From Pedobacter sp. (GTDB taxonomy: Bacteria > Bacteroidota > Bacteroidia > Sphingobacteriales > Sphingobacteriaceae), in the NCBI RefSeq assembly GCF_031119335.1, contig NZ_JAVHXT010000012.1, forward strand, positions 87,406 through 151,405: 64,000 nucleotides of DNA. Reading direction: 5' to 3'. Of the stretch, positions 33,503-43,735 are shown in pieces (positions within the stretch are counted from its first letter, which is position 1; each line of letters opens with the position of its first letter). The translations under genes were made by a program, and so were the position numbers. The notes below the pieces were generated by a model. That model ran no database searches. It was not told the origin of the DNA and worked only from the letters and a program-made list of their open reading frames with translations.

Positions 33503-34402
33503 TTATTTTACTTCCTTCTTTTTATAGTTGGTAATAAACACGCCAAGAATAATCAACACGGTAGCAATCAATAAATCGTAAGTAACGGTTTCGTTTAGTA
33601 CCAACCAACCGAGAAAAATAGCAATAATGGTATTGAAATAAGAAAGAATAGAAACCTCTGTAGCACTAACCTTCTTTAAGGCATAGTTATAACAAAAGAA
33701 ACCAACCACCGAACCAAAAACGCCCAAATAAACTATAGCTCCTAAACTTTCTAAGCTCCAATCATTAAAACTTGTATTTGGAGAAACTACAGCCGCAATA
33801 ATTAATTGTGCAACCGCAGCATAAGCAAATTGGTAGAATAGATCGAGAAAAATATTACTGCTTTTATGAGTATATTTCTTTGTGTAGATTGTACCAGCCG
33901 CCCAACCCAATATGGCAATGGCTAAATAAGTAATTCCAGTTTTGTAATTCGGGTCAAGAATATCGCCAATACCATCCCTAAATATAAATGCTACACCACT
34001 AAAGCCGATAATCACTCCAACAAACCCTTTTAAACTAGGTTTCTGTAATCCGAAAACCAAACTCCCTAAAAACACTACAATTGGCGAAAGTGCAGTTAAT
34101 AAAGATGTTAACCCACTAGGAATGGTTTCTTCCGCCACGGTTGTCATTCCGTTAGCAATGATAATCATTAAACTGGCAACAAGAATTTGTCGCCCAAGAC
34201 TTTTCCAGCCTATCCACTTAAATTCTCTTCTATAAAGTAGAATGCCCAATAATAAAGAAGAAGCAACAACTTGGCGTAAACCCGCTACAAACCAAGCCGG
34301 AATGGTATGTACCGCTATTCTGATGCCCAAATAGGTTGTACCCCAAACTATTGCGATAGCAAATAACGCAACAATTAACTTGACGTCTTTTTTCGGCTTC
34401 AT
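33503..34402 (-). CDS. EamA/DMT-family transporter
   Basis: 299 residues with ten predicted helices arranged as two EamA repeats. Repeat 1 starts [19 protein letters not shown] and repeat 2 around [19 protein letters not shown]. Members export metabolites or amino acids; the substrate is unknown. It overlaps the pyrF stop by ATGA (4 bases), so translation is coupled to pyrF and it may export a related metabolite, which is speculation. A C-terminal Lys-rich tail is typical. Confidence 0.88.
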   Translation of the reverse strand: MKPKKDVKLIVALFAIAIVWGTTYLGIRIAVHTIPAWFVAGLRQVVASSLLLGILLYRREFKWIGWKSLGRQILVASLMIIIANGMTTVAEETIPSGLTSLLTALSPIVVFLGSLVFGLQKPSLKGFVGVIIGFSGVAFIFRDGIGDILDPNYKTGITYLAIAILGWAAGTIYTKKYTHKSSNIFLDLFYQFAYAAVAQLIIAAVVSPNTSFNDWSLESLGAIVYLGVFGSVVGFFCYNYALKKVSATEVSILSYFNTIIAIFLGWLVLNETVTYDLLIATVLIILGVFITNYKKKEVK

Positions 34403-35229
34403 ATCAAATTGGCAGCCTTCAAAATCTGCTCCATTTCTTGCTGTAAGGCCAAGGCTTCTTCTCTTGCTTTTTCTGCAAAATCTTCGCCATTGCTTGCATA
34501 GATAATGCTACGGGCGGCATTTACCAATAAACCGCATTCGCTATTTAAGCCATGCTCGCAAACCGCACTTAAACTGCCTCCTTGTGCACCAACACCTGGT
34601 ACTAGCAAGAAATTATCGGGTGCCAAACTGCGGATATTTTGAAACTCTTCTGGTTTAGTGGCACCAACTACATACATCATTTGATTAGCATCTGCCCATT
34701 TCTGAGAAGTGGTGATTACCTGCTCATACAATTTTTGGTTATCACTTTGCTTAGCCTGAAAATCCTGGCTTCCGGCATTTGAGGTCAATGCCAAAAGAAT
34801 TACCCATTTATCTTCGTAAGCTAAAAAAGGAGAAACAGAATCTTTTCCCATGTAAGGCGCTACCGTTACCGAGTCGAAACTCATCTCAGAACTTTCTTCT
34901 TTAAAAAAAGCTTCTGCATACATTGCAGACGTGTTACCAATATCACCACGTTTTGCATCAGCAATAGTAAATACATCTTTCGGGAAATGCTTCCAAGTTT
35001 TTACCAAGGTATCCCAACCTTTTACACCGCGAGTTTCATAAAATGCTGTATTAGGTTTATAAGCTACACAAAGATCATGTGTTGCATCAATCAGCTGTTT
35101 GTTAAATTCAAGAATTGGATCTTCATATTTTAATAAATGCTTAGGCAGTTTATCTAAAACGGGATCTAAGCCTATACATAAGAATGATTTTTTTAGTTGA
35201 ATTTGTTTAAAAAGCTGCTGCTTGTTCAT
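34399..35229 (-). CDS. pyrF: Orotidine-5'-phosphate decarboxylase, type 2
   Basis: 276 residues. [13 protein letters not shown] opens a TIM barrel; [20 protein letters not shown] carries the catalytic Lys/Asp set (DAKRGD) and [20 protein letters not shown] is the phosphate-binding loop, all in the order of the long type-2 enzymes. It performs the last step of UMP synthesis. It is followed by the overlapping EamA gene. The -7-like CATCTTTG upstream is one base off consensus. Confidence 0.93.
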   Translation of the reverse strand: MNKQQLFKQIQLKKSFLCIGLDPVLDKLPKHLLKYEDPILEFNKQLIDATHDLCVAYKPNTAFYETRGVKGWDTLVKTWKHFPKDVFTIADAKRGDIGNTSAMYAEAFFKEESSEMSFDSVTVAPYMGKDSVSPFLAYEDKWVILLALTSNAGSQDFQAKQSDNQKLYEQVITTSQKWADANQMMYVVGATKPEEFQNIRSLAPDNFLLVPGVGAQGGSLSAVCEHGLNSECGLLVNAARSIIYASNGEDFAEKAREEALALQQEMEQILKAANLI

Positions 35230-35404
35230 TTCTGATAAGAATTTAAAGGATGTGCAAAGATGGGGATTTAAAGGACAAAAGACTATATATTTTTTGGGAT
35301 TTTAGTTATTTCGATATACAAATCACTTTTAGAACATTATTATTTTACAACTATAAGGTTTAGGATTTTCATTCTAGTATATCCCTTATTGTTTTTTTGT
35401 TTTC

Positions 35405-35412
35405 TACTTTCG
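35405..35412 (+). promoter_or_regulatory. Possible -7 box before the MscS gene
   Basis: TACTTTCG, seven of eight to TAnnTTTG, about 50 bases before the ATG. No -33 at good spacing. Confidence 0.3.
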
Positions 35413-35461
35413 TCAATGAATTAATTTACATCTAATTATCTACCCTAAAACAATATCTCCT

Positions 35462-36331
35462 ATGAAATTACTATTGCAAATAGACACTAACTTACTGGCA
35501 AATTCTAACAAGGTTTTAGATAGCAGCCAAGTTTGGCTAGACAAAATTAAAAATATGGCTTTAGATTATGCTCCGAAAGTACTAGGTGCTATCTTGGTTT
35601 ATCTTATTGGTCAATGGATTATCGGCCGTATCGCTAGCTTATCCAGAAAGATGATGTCACTTCGTGGTTTCGATATTTCATTACAAAAATTCTTAGTATC
35701 TGTAATCAAAGTAATGCTAACGGTAATGATGTTCTTAGCTATCGTGGGGATGTTGGGCGTAAACATTACTAGCTTCGCGGCATTATTGGCCGGTGCGGGG
35801 CTGGCAATTGGTGCGGCACTCAATGGATCTTTAGGCAACCTTGCTGGTGGCGTAATGCTGATGATCTTCAAACCCTTTAAAGTTAATGACATGATAGAGG
35901 CGCAAGGTATAATTGGTATCGTCACCGAAATCGGAATTTTTAACACCACCGTGCTTTCTCCCGAAAATAAAACTATCATATTACCAAATGGAGCACTATC
36001 TACAGGAGTGATCACAAACTATAATACTCATGGTAATCTTCGAGTAGATTTAACTATAGCCATCGCGTTAGATGTAGATATAGAAAAAGCTAGGCAGGTA
36101 GCAATTATGGCAATGAAACAGCATGACAAAGTATTAGAAACACCAGCTCCCGAAGTAAGCGTATTAAATGTTGGTAATGGGATGACTACCTTGGCCATCC
36201 GCCCGTACACTACTCAAGCAGACTATTGGAGCGTATATTTTGGCGTACAGGAAAAGGTGAAGAAAGCATTTGATCAAAACGAAATTGCAGGTCCAATTCC
36301 AACAAGGGTTATTATCAATAAAGCTAATTAA
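35462..36331 (+). CDS. MscS-family mechanosensitive channel
   Basis: 289 residues, three membrane helices in the first ~130. The pore helix is Gly/Ala-rich (AGAGLAIGAALNGSLGNLAG), followed by the beta domain GGVMLMIFKPFKVNDMIEAQ. It releases osmolytes on hypo-osmotic shock. Size and fold match MscS of E. coli. Isolated plus-strand gene; the 283 bases after it contain no gene. Confidence 0.92.
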   Translation: MKLLLQIDTNLLANSNKVLDSSQVWLDKIKNMALDYAPKVLGAILVYLIGQWIIGRIASLSRKMMSLRGFDISLQKFLVSVIKVMLTVMMFLAIVGMLGVNITSFAALLAGAGLAIGAALNGSLGNLAGGVMLMIFKPFKVNDMIEAQGIIGIVTEIGIFNTTVLSPENKTIILPNGALSTGVITNYNTHGNLRVDLTIAIALDVDIEKARQVAIMAMKQHDKVLETPAPEVSVLNVGNGMTTLAIRPYTTQADYWSVYFGVQEKVKKAFDQNEIAGPIPTRVIINKAN

Positions 36332-36615
36332 GGCTAGCTATAGAATTTAAAAGAAGGTTATTTTAGCAACGGAAATAACCTTTTAACATAAATTCAAATT
36401 ACATTTCATTTGGCAATCAAACTTTTTAGTTATTTTTTTTCGAAATCTCTTGCAGATTAAAATCCAATTCCCTACAATTGTGGCATAATTCTCAGAACGT
36501 TTATCTGAATACCTCCCGAAAAACCTTAGCAAGAAAAATTTCTTAAATCTTTTAAGCCCTTTTTTGGTTGTACTATTTGGTTAAACTCAAAAATAAAATT
36601 CTCGACAAAATATAA

Positions 36616-38340
36616 ATGTTTAGTAAAACAGAACTAACTGAAAAGCTAACTGCCGAACTGCGTGAGTTAGCAAAAGCGAATGGTGTTGATAATGCTGGCG
36701 ATTTACGCAAAAATGACTTAATCGAACAAATTCTTCAAAAACAAACTGAAACTGCAAAAGCATCTGTAACACCAGAGCCGGCAGCAGAGGTAGCTTCTAC
36801 AGAAAAACCTGCTAGAAAAAGAACGCGTATACCAAAAGAAGTTGCTCCTATTGCAGAAGAGAAAAAAGAAGACAGAGCTCCAGAGCCTACACTTTTTGAT
36901 AAGGCTGAAGAAATAGAAATTCCTTCACCAGATTTTGAAGCGATTGCCTTAGTAACTGGCCAAGACCTTTCAAAACAAGAAAGCATTGCTGATAAATTAA
37001 AGAACCAAAAATCTAAAAGAGACCGCGTTTCTAAAGATAAAGCTTCTGCTAACGAAGGCAGCGAAGTAATAGTGGTTGAAAATAAACCTGCTCAAGAAGA
37101 AAAGCCACAAAGAGAGGAAAATAAAAACCGTCAGCAGAAAAATCAAAATCAGAACCAAAACCAGAATAACAATAATGGTGGCGGTAACCATAAACAAAAT
37201 GAAACAAGCTATTCTAACTTAGATTTCGACAACACAATTACCAACGAAGGTGTGTTAGAAATTATGCCTGATGGTTATGGTTTCTTGCGTTCGGCAGATT
37301 ACAATTACTTGTCTTCTCCTGATGATATTTATGTATCGCAATCGCAAATCAAATTATTTGGTTTAAAAACTGGCGATACCGTTAACGGAAGTATTCGCCC
37401 ACCAAAAGAAGGCGAGAAATATTTTCCATTGGTAAAAGTAATCAGCATTAATGGTCGTGTACCTGCTGATGTAAGAGATAGAGTTCCTTTCGATTACTTA
37501 ACACCGCTTTTCCCTACAGAAAAGTTAAACCTTTTCACCGAAAGCAACAACTATTCTACCCGTATCATGGACTTATTTACCCCAATTGGTAAAGGTCAGC
37601 GTGGTTTAATTGTAGCACAGCCTAAAACGGGTAAAACCAATTTATTAAAAGAAGTTGCTAACGCAATTGCTAAAAACCATCCAGAGGTTTATTTAATTAT
37701 CTTATTAATTGATGAACGTCCGGAAGAGGTTACCGATATGGCTCGTAGTGTAAGAGCAGAAGTTGTTTCTTCAACTTTTGATGAGCCAGCTGAGCGTCAC
37801 GTAAAAATTGCGAATATTGTTCTAGAAAAATCTAAACGTTTGGTAGAATGTGGTCATGATGTGGTGATCTTGTTAGATTCGATTACACGTTTAGCGAGAG
37901 CTTACAATACAACTGCTCCAGCTTCTGGTAAAATTCTTTCGGGTGGTGTAGATGCTAATGCCTTACACAAACCAAAACGTTTCTTCGGTGCTGCCCGTAA
38001 CATCGAAAAAGGTGGTTCTTTAACTATTTTAGCAACAGCTTTAACAGAAACTGGCTCTAAAATGGACGAAGTAATTTTTGAAGAATTTAAAGGTACAGGT
38101 AACATGGAGTTACAATTAGATCGTAAATTATCTAACAAACGTATCTTCCCTGCAATTGATATTACTGCATCTAGCACACGTAGAGACGATCTATTGTTAG
38201 ATAGAGAAAACTTACAGCGTATATGGGTATTACGTAACCACTTAGCCGACATGAATAGTCAGGAAGCTATGGAACTGGTACAGGCCCAAATTAAAGGCAC
38301 TAAGAGCAACGAAGAATTCCTTATGGGAATGAACGGATAA
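36616..38340 (+). CDS. rho: Transcription termination factor Rho
   Basis: 574 residues. An N-terminal Rho_N helix bundle ([18 protein letters not shown]) is followed by a ~130-residue disordered insert with Glu/Lys and then Asn/Gln-rich sequence ([19 protein letters not shown], about residues 178-195). The cold-shock RNA-binding domain starts near [15 protein letters not shown], and the ATPase has [13 protein letters not shown] (Walker A) and [16 protein letters not shown]. Long low-complexity inserts are usual for Bacteroidota Rho. It lies upstream of pssA, separated by heptamer repeats. Confidence 0.96.
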   Translation: MFSKTELTEKLTAELRELAKANGVDNAGDLRKNDLIEQILQKQTETAKASVTPEPAAEVASTEKPARKRTRIPKEVAPIAEEKKEDRAPEPTLFDKAEEIEIPSPDFEAIALVTGQDLSKQESIADKLKNQKSKRDRVSKDKASANEGSEVIVVENKPAQEEKPQREENKNRQQKNQNQNQNQNNNNGGGNHKQNETSYSNLDFDNTITNEGVLEIMPDGYGFLRSADYNYLSSPDDIYVSQSQIKLFGLKTGDTVNGSIRPPKEGEKYFPLVKVISINGRVPADVRDRVPFDYLTPLFPTEKLNLFTESNNYSTRIMDLFTPIGKGQRGLIVAQPKTGKTNLLKEVANAIAKNHPEVYLIILLIDERPEEVTDMARSVRAEVVSSTFDEPAERHVKIANIVLEKSKRLVECGHDVVILLDSITRLARAYNTTAPASGKILSGGVDANALHKPKRFFGAARNIEKGGSLTILATALTETGSKMDEVIFEEFKGTGNMELQLDRKLSNKRIFPAIDITASSTRRDDLLLDRENLQRIWVLRNHLADMNSQEAMELVQAQIKGTKSNEEFLMGMNG

Positions 38341-38349
38341 ACTAGTTTA

Positions 38350-38410
38350 GCGATTGGCGTATTGCGTTATTGAGACTAATCGCAATACGCTTTACGCTTT
38401 ACGCAATACT
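38350..38410. repeat. Heptamer tandem repeat between rho and pssA
   Basis: Degenerate 7-base periodicity, clearest in AATACGC-TTTACGC-TTTACGC, preceded by TTGGCGTATTGCGTTATTG. Same kind of repeat as at 42014, 47558 and 50105. Confidence 0.55.
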
Positions 38411-38418
38411 ATATTCAA

Positions 38419-39090
38419 ATGCTAAACCTCCCTAATGCTTTAACCTGCGCCAATCTGTTCTCTGGCTGTATAGGTATTGTATTTTGTTTTAACGGCGATT
38501 TAAAATCTGCTGCCTATTTTGTAATCCTATCGGGAATATTTGATTTCTTTGATGGAATGGCTGCTAGAGCGCTGAAAATTAAAAACAACATTGGAAAGGA
38601 TTTAGATTCTTTAGCAGATGTAGTTAGCTTCGGATTTCTGCCCGGCGCCATTATGTATCATCTATTTAAGGCTAGTAATGCACCACATGAATATCTACCT
38701 TATTTCGCTTTCATCATCACCTTATTTTCTGCTTTAAGGCTGGCTAAGTTTAATAATGATACTCGTCAAACAGTTGATTTTATTGGTTTAAACACCCCAA
38801 TGAATACACTGTTCATTGTATCGTTACCTTACGTAGCAGACTATCATCCTCAAATTATTGGAAATTGGATGGTTTTAGCTGCAATTACACTGATAAGTAG
38901 CTATCTCTTAGTAAGCGAAATCAGGATATTCTCTATAAAATTTAGCAATTTAAAGTGGAGCGAAAACAAAATCAAGTTTATATTTATGATTTTATCGCTA
39001 GTTCTTTTTGTTTGGCAACAATTCGTAGCATTACCACTAATACTATTACTTTACATAGGGTTGTCTTTTGTTTATTTTAGGAAAAAATAG
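38419..39090 (+). CDS. pssA: CDP-diacylglycerol-serine O-phosphatidyltransferase
   Basis: 223 residues, about seven membrane helices. The CDP-alcohol phosphotransferase motif is complete: FFDGMAARALKIKNNIGKDL followed by DSLADVVSFGF, i.e. DGxxAR(x8)GxxxDxxxD, and LPNALTCANLFSGCIGIVFC matches the PssA N-terminus. It makes phosphatidylserine from CDP-diacylglycerol and serine in the inner membrane. It follows rho on the same strand after ~80 bases of repeats. Confidence 0.88.
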   Translation: MLNLPNALTCANLFSGCIGIVFCFNGDLKSAAYFVILSGIFDFFDGMAARALKIKNNIGKDLDSLADVVSFGFLPGAIMYHLFKASNAPHEYLPYFAFIITLFSALRLAKFNNDTRQTVDFIGLNTPMNTLFIVSLPYVADYHPQIIGNWMVLAAITLISSYLLVSEIRIFSIKFSNLKWSENKIKFIFMILSLVLFVWQQFVALPLILLLYIGLSFVYFRKK

Positions 39091-39107
39091 GCTTATAGTT
39101 TTCGGGT

Positions 39108-39215
39108 CGTCATTGCGAGGTACAGTCTATCCCGACCCTTAAGGAAAGCAATCCTAAAACTATTCATAATTTAAGACATTATAAGATTGCTTCGTCGTTC
39201 CTCCTCGCAATGACG
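39108..39215. repeat. Hairpin repeat, family A
   Basis: CGTCATTGCGAGG at the left and CCTCGCAATGACG at the right; the middle differs from the other copies (CTATCCCGACCCTTAAGG). Lies between convergent pssA and the Hpt gene. Confidence 0.65.
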
Positions 39216-39223
39216 CAAAGTGC

Positions 39224-39601
39224 TTACAACTGCGCTTCTAATTCAGCCTTAGATTTAGCCACCTGCTGAAGAATAACATTCAATTCAGTTTTAATTTCTG
39301 CAAGTGCTGAAGGAATGCTATCAACATCCACCTCCTCTTTAGCATTACGCTCAATTACCTGCATATAGTCTCTAATATCTTCCCTACCTACATAATAAAA
39401 TGTCGGTTTCACCTTATGCGCAAATTCAGACGCAGCTTTCCACTCTTTTGCATCAACCGCTCGTTGTAAGTCGTCTAAATAAACAGGTATCTGTTCTACC
39501 AAAGTATCTAACATTTCTATCATAAATTCTGCGCTATCGCCAGACATCTCTCTCAAATATGATAAATCTAAATCTTCTTTACTTTTCGCCGGGTTGATCA
39601 T
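39224..39601 (-). CDS. Hpt-domain histidine phosphotransfer protein
   Basis: 125 residues, a single helical Hpt domain. His62 in SEFAHKVKPTFYYVG is the phospho-acceptor; the surrounding AHxxKxxxxxxG pattern is standard. It would relay phosphate between a hybrid sensor kinase and a receiver. Partner genes are not nearby; it follows folK by 8 bases on the minus strand and may be co-transcribed. Confidence 0.85.
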   Translation of the reverse strand: MINPAKSKEDLDLSYLREMSGDSAEFMIEMLDTLVEQIPVYLDDLQRAVDAKEWKAASEFAHKVKPTFYYVGREDIRDYMQVIERNAKEEVDVDSIPSALAEIKTELNVILQQVAKSKAELEAQL

Positions 39602-39609
39602 CGTTATAT

Positions 39610-40113
39610 TTAGTTAGTTTTTAATTTTTCGACTGTTAATTCATCGGTCAAGTTACTTAAAATGCTCGAAACTTTCTTCTTAAATATTGGATGAACAAAA
39701 TTTCCAGCAATTTCATTTAATGGTTCAAGAACAAATCTTCGTTTGTGCATCTCTGGATGAGGCAACTGTAAATCACTATCATCCAAACAGATAACATCTT
39801 CATAAAAAATAATATCAATATCTATCAAACGCTGTCCCCATCTTTCTAACCTTACCCTTCCCATCTTTTGCTCAATTGCTAACAAGGCCCTCAGCATTTG
39901 CAGTGGCTGTAAATCAGTTCTCACACCAATAGCTTGATTTAAAAATCCAGGTTGGTCTGTTTTGCCCCAAGCAGCTGTTTCATAAATACTCGATTTTACA
40001 AAAACGCTCCCTACTTGTCTCTCTATAAACGCAATAGCAGTAATTAAGTTTTGAGCTCTATCGCCCATATTAGTTCCCAGTAACAAATAAGCCTCTTGTT
40101 GCTCTAATTTCAT
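39610..40113 (-). CDS. folK: 6-hydroxymethyl-7,8-dihydropterin pyrophosphokinase
   Basis: 167 residues. AYLLLGTNMGDRAQNLITAI opens the HPPK fold; QPLQMLRALLAIEQKMGRVR and WGQRLIDIDIIFYED carry the ATP/Mg-binding Asp pair (DIDI), and LQLPHPEMHKRRFVLEPLNE is the C-terminal signature. It attaches pyrophosphate to the pterin in folate synthesis. Divergent from sppA. Confidence 0.93.
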   Translation of the reverse strand: MKLEQQEAYLLLGTNMGDRAQNLITAIAFIERQVGSVFVKSSIYETAAWGKTDQPGFLNQAIGVRTDLQPLQMLRALLAIEQKMGRVRLERWGQRLIDIDIIFYEDVICLDDSDLQLPHPEMHKRRFVLEPLNEIAGNFVHPIFKKKVSSILSNLTDELTVEKLKTN

Positions 40114-40185
40114 ATCGTATACATTCAGCTTAGCATAATTTGCAATTGCTTAGCTTGCTTAATTTCGGTATAACAATGCATTTTT

Positions 40186-40193
40186 TATCTTTA
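40186..40193 (+). promoter_or_regulatory. Possible -7 box of sppA
   Basis: TATCTTTA, seven of eight to TAnnTTTG, 24 bases before the sppA ATG. Confidence 0.35.
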
Positions 40194-40216
40194 CAAAATA
40201 AACGTTATTATAACTT

Positions 40217-41983
40217 ATGAAAGAATTTTTCAAGTATGTTTTTGCTACCGTAGTGGGTATTGTTATTTCATCAGTGGTGATTGGAATTCTGTTTTTTATT
40301 GTATTTGTTGGGATGATCTCTTCAATTGGCAGCGAAAAAGAAACAGTAGTGAAGAAAAACTCTGTACTTTACCTCAACCTAGACCAAATAATTACCGAAC
40401 GAACACCAGAGGATTCATTTGGCAGCCTTTTTGGCAGTTCTTCTGATAAAACCATTGGCTTTAACGATGTGATTAGAGCTTTAAAAAAAGCAGAAACTGA
40501 TGAGAAGATCCAAGCTGTCTACATCAATGTTAGTGCACCAAATGCTGGTATGGCAACAATGTTGGAAGTTAGGAATGCCATCATCGACTTTAAGAAAAGT
40601 AAAAAACCTGTAATTGCCTACAGCGAAATATATACACAGGGTGCCTATTATCTGGCATCGGCGGCTGGTAAAGTTTATTTAAACCCAGAGGGAGATTTAG
40701 AATTTAAAGGCTTCAATTCAAATTTGATTTTCTTTAAAGGTGCTTTAGAAAAACTAGGTATCGAAGCTCAAATTATCCGTGTAGGAAACTACAAAAGTGC
40801 CGTTGAACCATTGATCAATACTAAAATGAGTGATTATAACCGTCAGCAAGTAACAGCTTACGTTAATGGCTTGTACGATACTTTCTTAACAGGAATTTCG
40901 CAAACCCGTAAAATTGAGAAAGACAGCCTTTTCCAAATTGCTAATCAGTACAAAATTCAATATCCGAAGGATGCCTTGGCTTACAAAATGGTGGATGGAC
41001 TGAAATACAAAGATGAGATTTTGGATGAGCTGAGAAATATTACCGGCATCGAAAAGAAAAAGGATATCAACAGTGTAAGTATCAACGATTACATCAAGAG
41101 CTTACCATCAGAAGGCGATATTAGTTCTAAAAACAAAGTTGCCGTAATTTATGCCAATGGCGATATTGTTGGCGGTGAAGGTTCTGACAGCCAAATCGGT
41201 TCTGAGCGCATCTCTCGTGCCATCAGGAAAGCTCGTTTAGATGATGATGTAAAAGCTATTGTGCTTCGCGTTAATTCTGGCGGTGGTAGTGCTTTAGCTT
41301 CAGATGTGATTTGGAGAGAGATGGTGCTGAGTAAAAAAGTAAAACCTGTAATGGCTTCTTTTGGTGATGTTGCCGCATCTGGCGGATATTACATTGGTTG
41401 TGCTGCCGACAGTATTTTCGTACAACCAAATACCATCACTGGATCTATTGGTGTTTTCGGTGTTATTTTCAACTTCCAAAACCTGTTCAACAATAAATTA
41501 GGTTTAACCTTCGACGGGGTAAAAACTGGCGAATACGCAGATATTATGAGTGCGGACAGACCGCTAACTCCTGCGGAAAGAGCGATTATCCAAAAAGGCG
41601 TTAACAGAATTTACGATACTTTCATTACTAAAGTAGCTGATGGCAGAAAAATAACCAAAACTCAGGTAGACAGCTTAGGTGGCGGCCGTGTTTGGATTGG
41701 TACCGAAGCAGTGAAAAATGGACTTGCCGACAGATTGGGAAGCTTTGGTGATGCTGTTGCTTCTGCGGCTAAAAAAGCAAAGCTGAAAGACTACAGGGTG
41801 GTAGAATATCCTGAAAAAATTGATCCTTTGAAAGAGTTTTTAGGTTCTGCAAAAGATAATGTAAGTGCTTATTACGCTAAAAAAGAGTTTGGCGAAAACT
41901 ATGTTTTATACCAACAAATGAAAAAAGCAATGAGCAATGCAGGTATGCAAGCTAGAATGGATTACGAGATTAGAATAAAGTAA
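40217..41983 (+). CDS. sppA: Signal peptide peptidase SppA, long (67 kDa) type
   Basis: 588 residues with one N-terminal membrane anchor (FKYVFATVVGIVISSVVIGI). Two tandem ClpP/crotonase-like halves are present; the catalytic dyad is Lys193 (GNYKSAVEP) in the first half and Ser388 (VAASGGYYIG) in the second, the layout of E. coli SppA. It degrades cleaved signal peptides in the inner membrane. Followed by the PolX-like gene after a heptamer repeat. Confidence 0.94.
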   Translation: MKEFFKYVFATVVGIVISSVVIGILFFIVFVGMISSIGSEKETVVKKNSVLYLNLDQIITERTPEDSFGSLFGSSSDKTIGFNDVIRALKKAETDEKIQAVYINVSAPNAGMATMLEVRNAIIDFKKSKKPVIAYSEIYTQGAYYLASAAGKVYLNPEGDLEFKGFNSNLIFFKGALEKLGIEAQIIRVGNYKSAVEPLINTKMSDYNRQQVTAYVNGLYDTFLTGISQTRKIEKDSLFQIANQYKIQYPKDALAYKMVDGLKYKDEILDELRNITGIEKKKDINSVSINDYIKSLPSEGDISSKNKVAVIYANGDIVGGEGSDSQIGSERISRAIRKARLDDDVKAIVLRVNSGGGSALASDVIWREMVLSKKVKPVMASFGDVAASGGYYIGCAADSIFVQPNTITGSIGVFGVIFNFQNLFNNKLGLTFDGVKTGEYADIMSADRPLTPAERAIIQKGVNRIYDTFITKVADGRKITKTQVDSLGGGRVWIGTEAVKNGLADRLGSFGDAVASAAKKAKLKDYRVVEYPEKIDPLKEFLGSAKDNVSAYYAKKEFGENYVLYQQMKKAMSNAGMQARMDYEIRIK

Positions 41984-42013
41984 TATTACAGTTGAGCGTT
42001 TGGCGTTATGCGA

Positions 42014-42050
42014 ACAAATCGCAAATCGCAAATCGCAAATCGCAATACAC
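42014..42050. repeat. Heptamer tandem repeat before the PolX-like gene
   Basis: AAATCGC repeated about four times, ending in AATACAC. Reading this repeat as coding would give the false longer start at 41992; the PolX-family start is the ATG at 42055. Confidence 0.75.
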
Positions 42051-42054
42051 AATA

Positions 42055-43731
42055 ATGGAAAACAAACCCATAGCTCGTACACTCAGATTATTATCCCAGC
42101 TAATGGAACTTCATAACGAAAATCCATTCAAGATAAAATCTGTAGCTAACGCTGCTTTTAAAATAGATAAATTACCTTTTGCCATTGCCAGCAAACCAAT
42201 TACCGAAATTGATAAAATTGATGGCATAGGCAAAAGTATTGCCTCAAAAGTAGTTGAGCTTTTGGAAACTGGTACAATGAGCGAGCTCGAAACGCTGTTG
42301 AGCCAAACTCCTCCAGGCATTGTAGAAATGTTAGCGATTAAAGGAATCGGTCCTAAAAAAATTGCCACTATTTGGAACGATTTACACATCGAAAGTATTG
42401 GAGAACTCTATTATGCTTGTAACGAAAATCGTTTGATCGAGGCCAAAGGATTCGGCTTAAAAACCCAAGAAGAAATTAAGAAAGTTCTGGAGTTCAAAAT
42501 GGCTGCCGACGGGAAGTTTCTGTTTGCAAAAGCTGAACCTTTGGTAAACGAAATCCACGAAAAAATTTCTATTTGGCTTACACAAGTTGAACACGACGCT
42601 TTGTTTGCTGTTGCTGGAGAGTACCGTAGGTTATGTGAAATTATTGAGGAAGCAGTATTTGTTATTGGTACCGAAAATCCAGAAGTGTTGGTTACACAGC
42701 TGATTAACTTCGAACTTGGCTTTGTAGAAACTAGTTCAAATATTTTTGCGGCAGAAACAGAAAGTGGTCTGAATATAAAGCTATTCATTGTACCACGAAG
42801 CAACTTCTATCTAGATTATTTCAGGCTAACTGGCAATGAAAACCACGTCAATCAAGTACTGGCATTAGCTGGGAACCAGATTTTCAAAACAGAAGAAGAG
42901 ATTTACGAAAAGGCAGGTTTAGATTTTGTAGTTCCAGAACTACGTGAGGACTTCGGCGAAATTGAACTTGCAAAAGACCATCAGCTACCCATTTTAATTA
43001 ATGATAATAATTTAAAGGGAAGTTTGCACAACCACTCTGATTGGAGCGACGGTGTACATAGCTTAGAAGAAATGGCGCTTTATTGTCGAGATGTGCTCAA
43101 ACTCGAATACCTAGGCATCTGCGATCACTCAAAATCGGCGTTTTACGCTAAAGGCTTGAATGAGCAACGAGTATTTGCACAACATCAACAGATCGATGAA
43201 CTCAATGCAAAGTTCGCTCCCTTTAAGATCTTCAAGGGCATTGAGAGCGATATTCTATATGATGGTTCTTTAGATTATAGTGAGGATGTCCTTAAAACAT
43301 TCGATTTTGTGGTGGCTTCGGTGCACAGTCAACTGAAAATGACGGAAGAAAAAGCAACGGAACGTTTAATTAAAGCCATCGAAAATCCTTACACTACTAT
43401 TTTAGGTCACCCAACAGGAAGATTGTTACTAAGTAGAAAGGGTTATGATATCGATTATAAAAAAGTGATTGATGCTTGTGCTGCTAATGGCGTGGTGATA
43501 GAAATTAATGCTAATCCACTACGTTTAGACTTAGATTGGCGTTGGCATCGTTATGCTTTAGAAAAAGGTGTGTTGCTTTCTGTTAATCCAGATGCACATC
43601 GTAAAGAAGGTTTCTTAGATATGCGTTACGGCGTTATGGTTGGTCGCAAAGGCGGATTGACCGCAGAAAAGTGTTTGAACGCTTTTTCATTAAATCAGAT
43701 CAGCGATTTTTTCGCCAACAAAAAACCTTAA
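42055..43731 (+). CDS. PolX-like protein: HhH, dead polymerase domain, PHP phosphoesterase
   Basis: 558 residues. HhH motifs (IDKIDGIGKSIASKV; VEMLAIKGIGPKKIATIW) start the family-X fold, and FAVAGEYRRLCEIIEEAVFV stands where PolX has GSYRRG...GDIDLL. The GDxD metal-ligand pair is replaced by EEAVF, and the third Asp region reads GLNIKLFIVPRSN, so the nucleotidyltransferase site looks inactivated. The C-terminal PHP domain keeps all motifs: SLHNHSDWSDG, GICDHSKSA, ASVHSQL, LGHPTGR, EINANP, NPDAH. Thus probably a nuclease or phosphatase rather than a polymerase. Immediately precedes the SixA-like gene (5 bases). Confidence 0.85.
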   Translation: MENKPIARTLRLLSQLMELHNENPFKIKSVANAAFKIDKLPFAIASKPITEIDKIDGIGKSIASKVVELLETGTMSELETLLSQTPPGIVEMLAIKGIGPKKIATIWNDLHIESIGELYYACNENRLIEAKGFGLKTQEEIKKVLEFKMAADGKFLFAKAEPLVNEIHEKISIWLTQVEHDALFAVAGEYRRLCEIIEEAVFVIGTENPEVLVTQLINFELGFVETSSNIFAAETESGLNIKLFIVPRSNFYLDYFRLTGNENHVNQVLALAGNQIFKTEEEIYEKAGLDFVVPELREDFGEIELAKDHQLPILINDNNLKGSLHNHSDWSDGVHSLEEMALYCRDVLKLEYLGICDHSKSAFYAKGLNEQRVFAQHQQIDELNAKFAPFKIFKGIESDILYDGSLDYSEDVLKTFDFVVASVHSQLKMTEEKATERLIKAIENPYTTILGHPTGRLLLSRKGYDIDYKKVIDACAANGVVIEINANPLRLDLDWRWHRYALEKGVLLSVNPDAHRKEGFLDMRYGVMVGRKGGLTAEKCLNAFSLNQISDFFANKKP

Positions 43732-43735
43732 AGCT

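Noticed and set aside
41992..43731. PolX start at 41992
   Set aside because: The first 21 codons fall on heptamer repeats; family starts align with ATG 42055.
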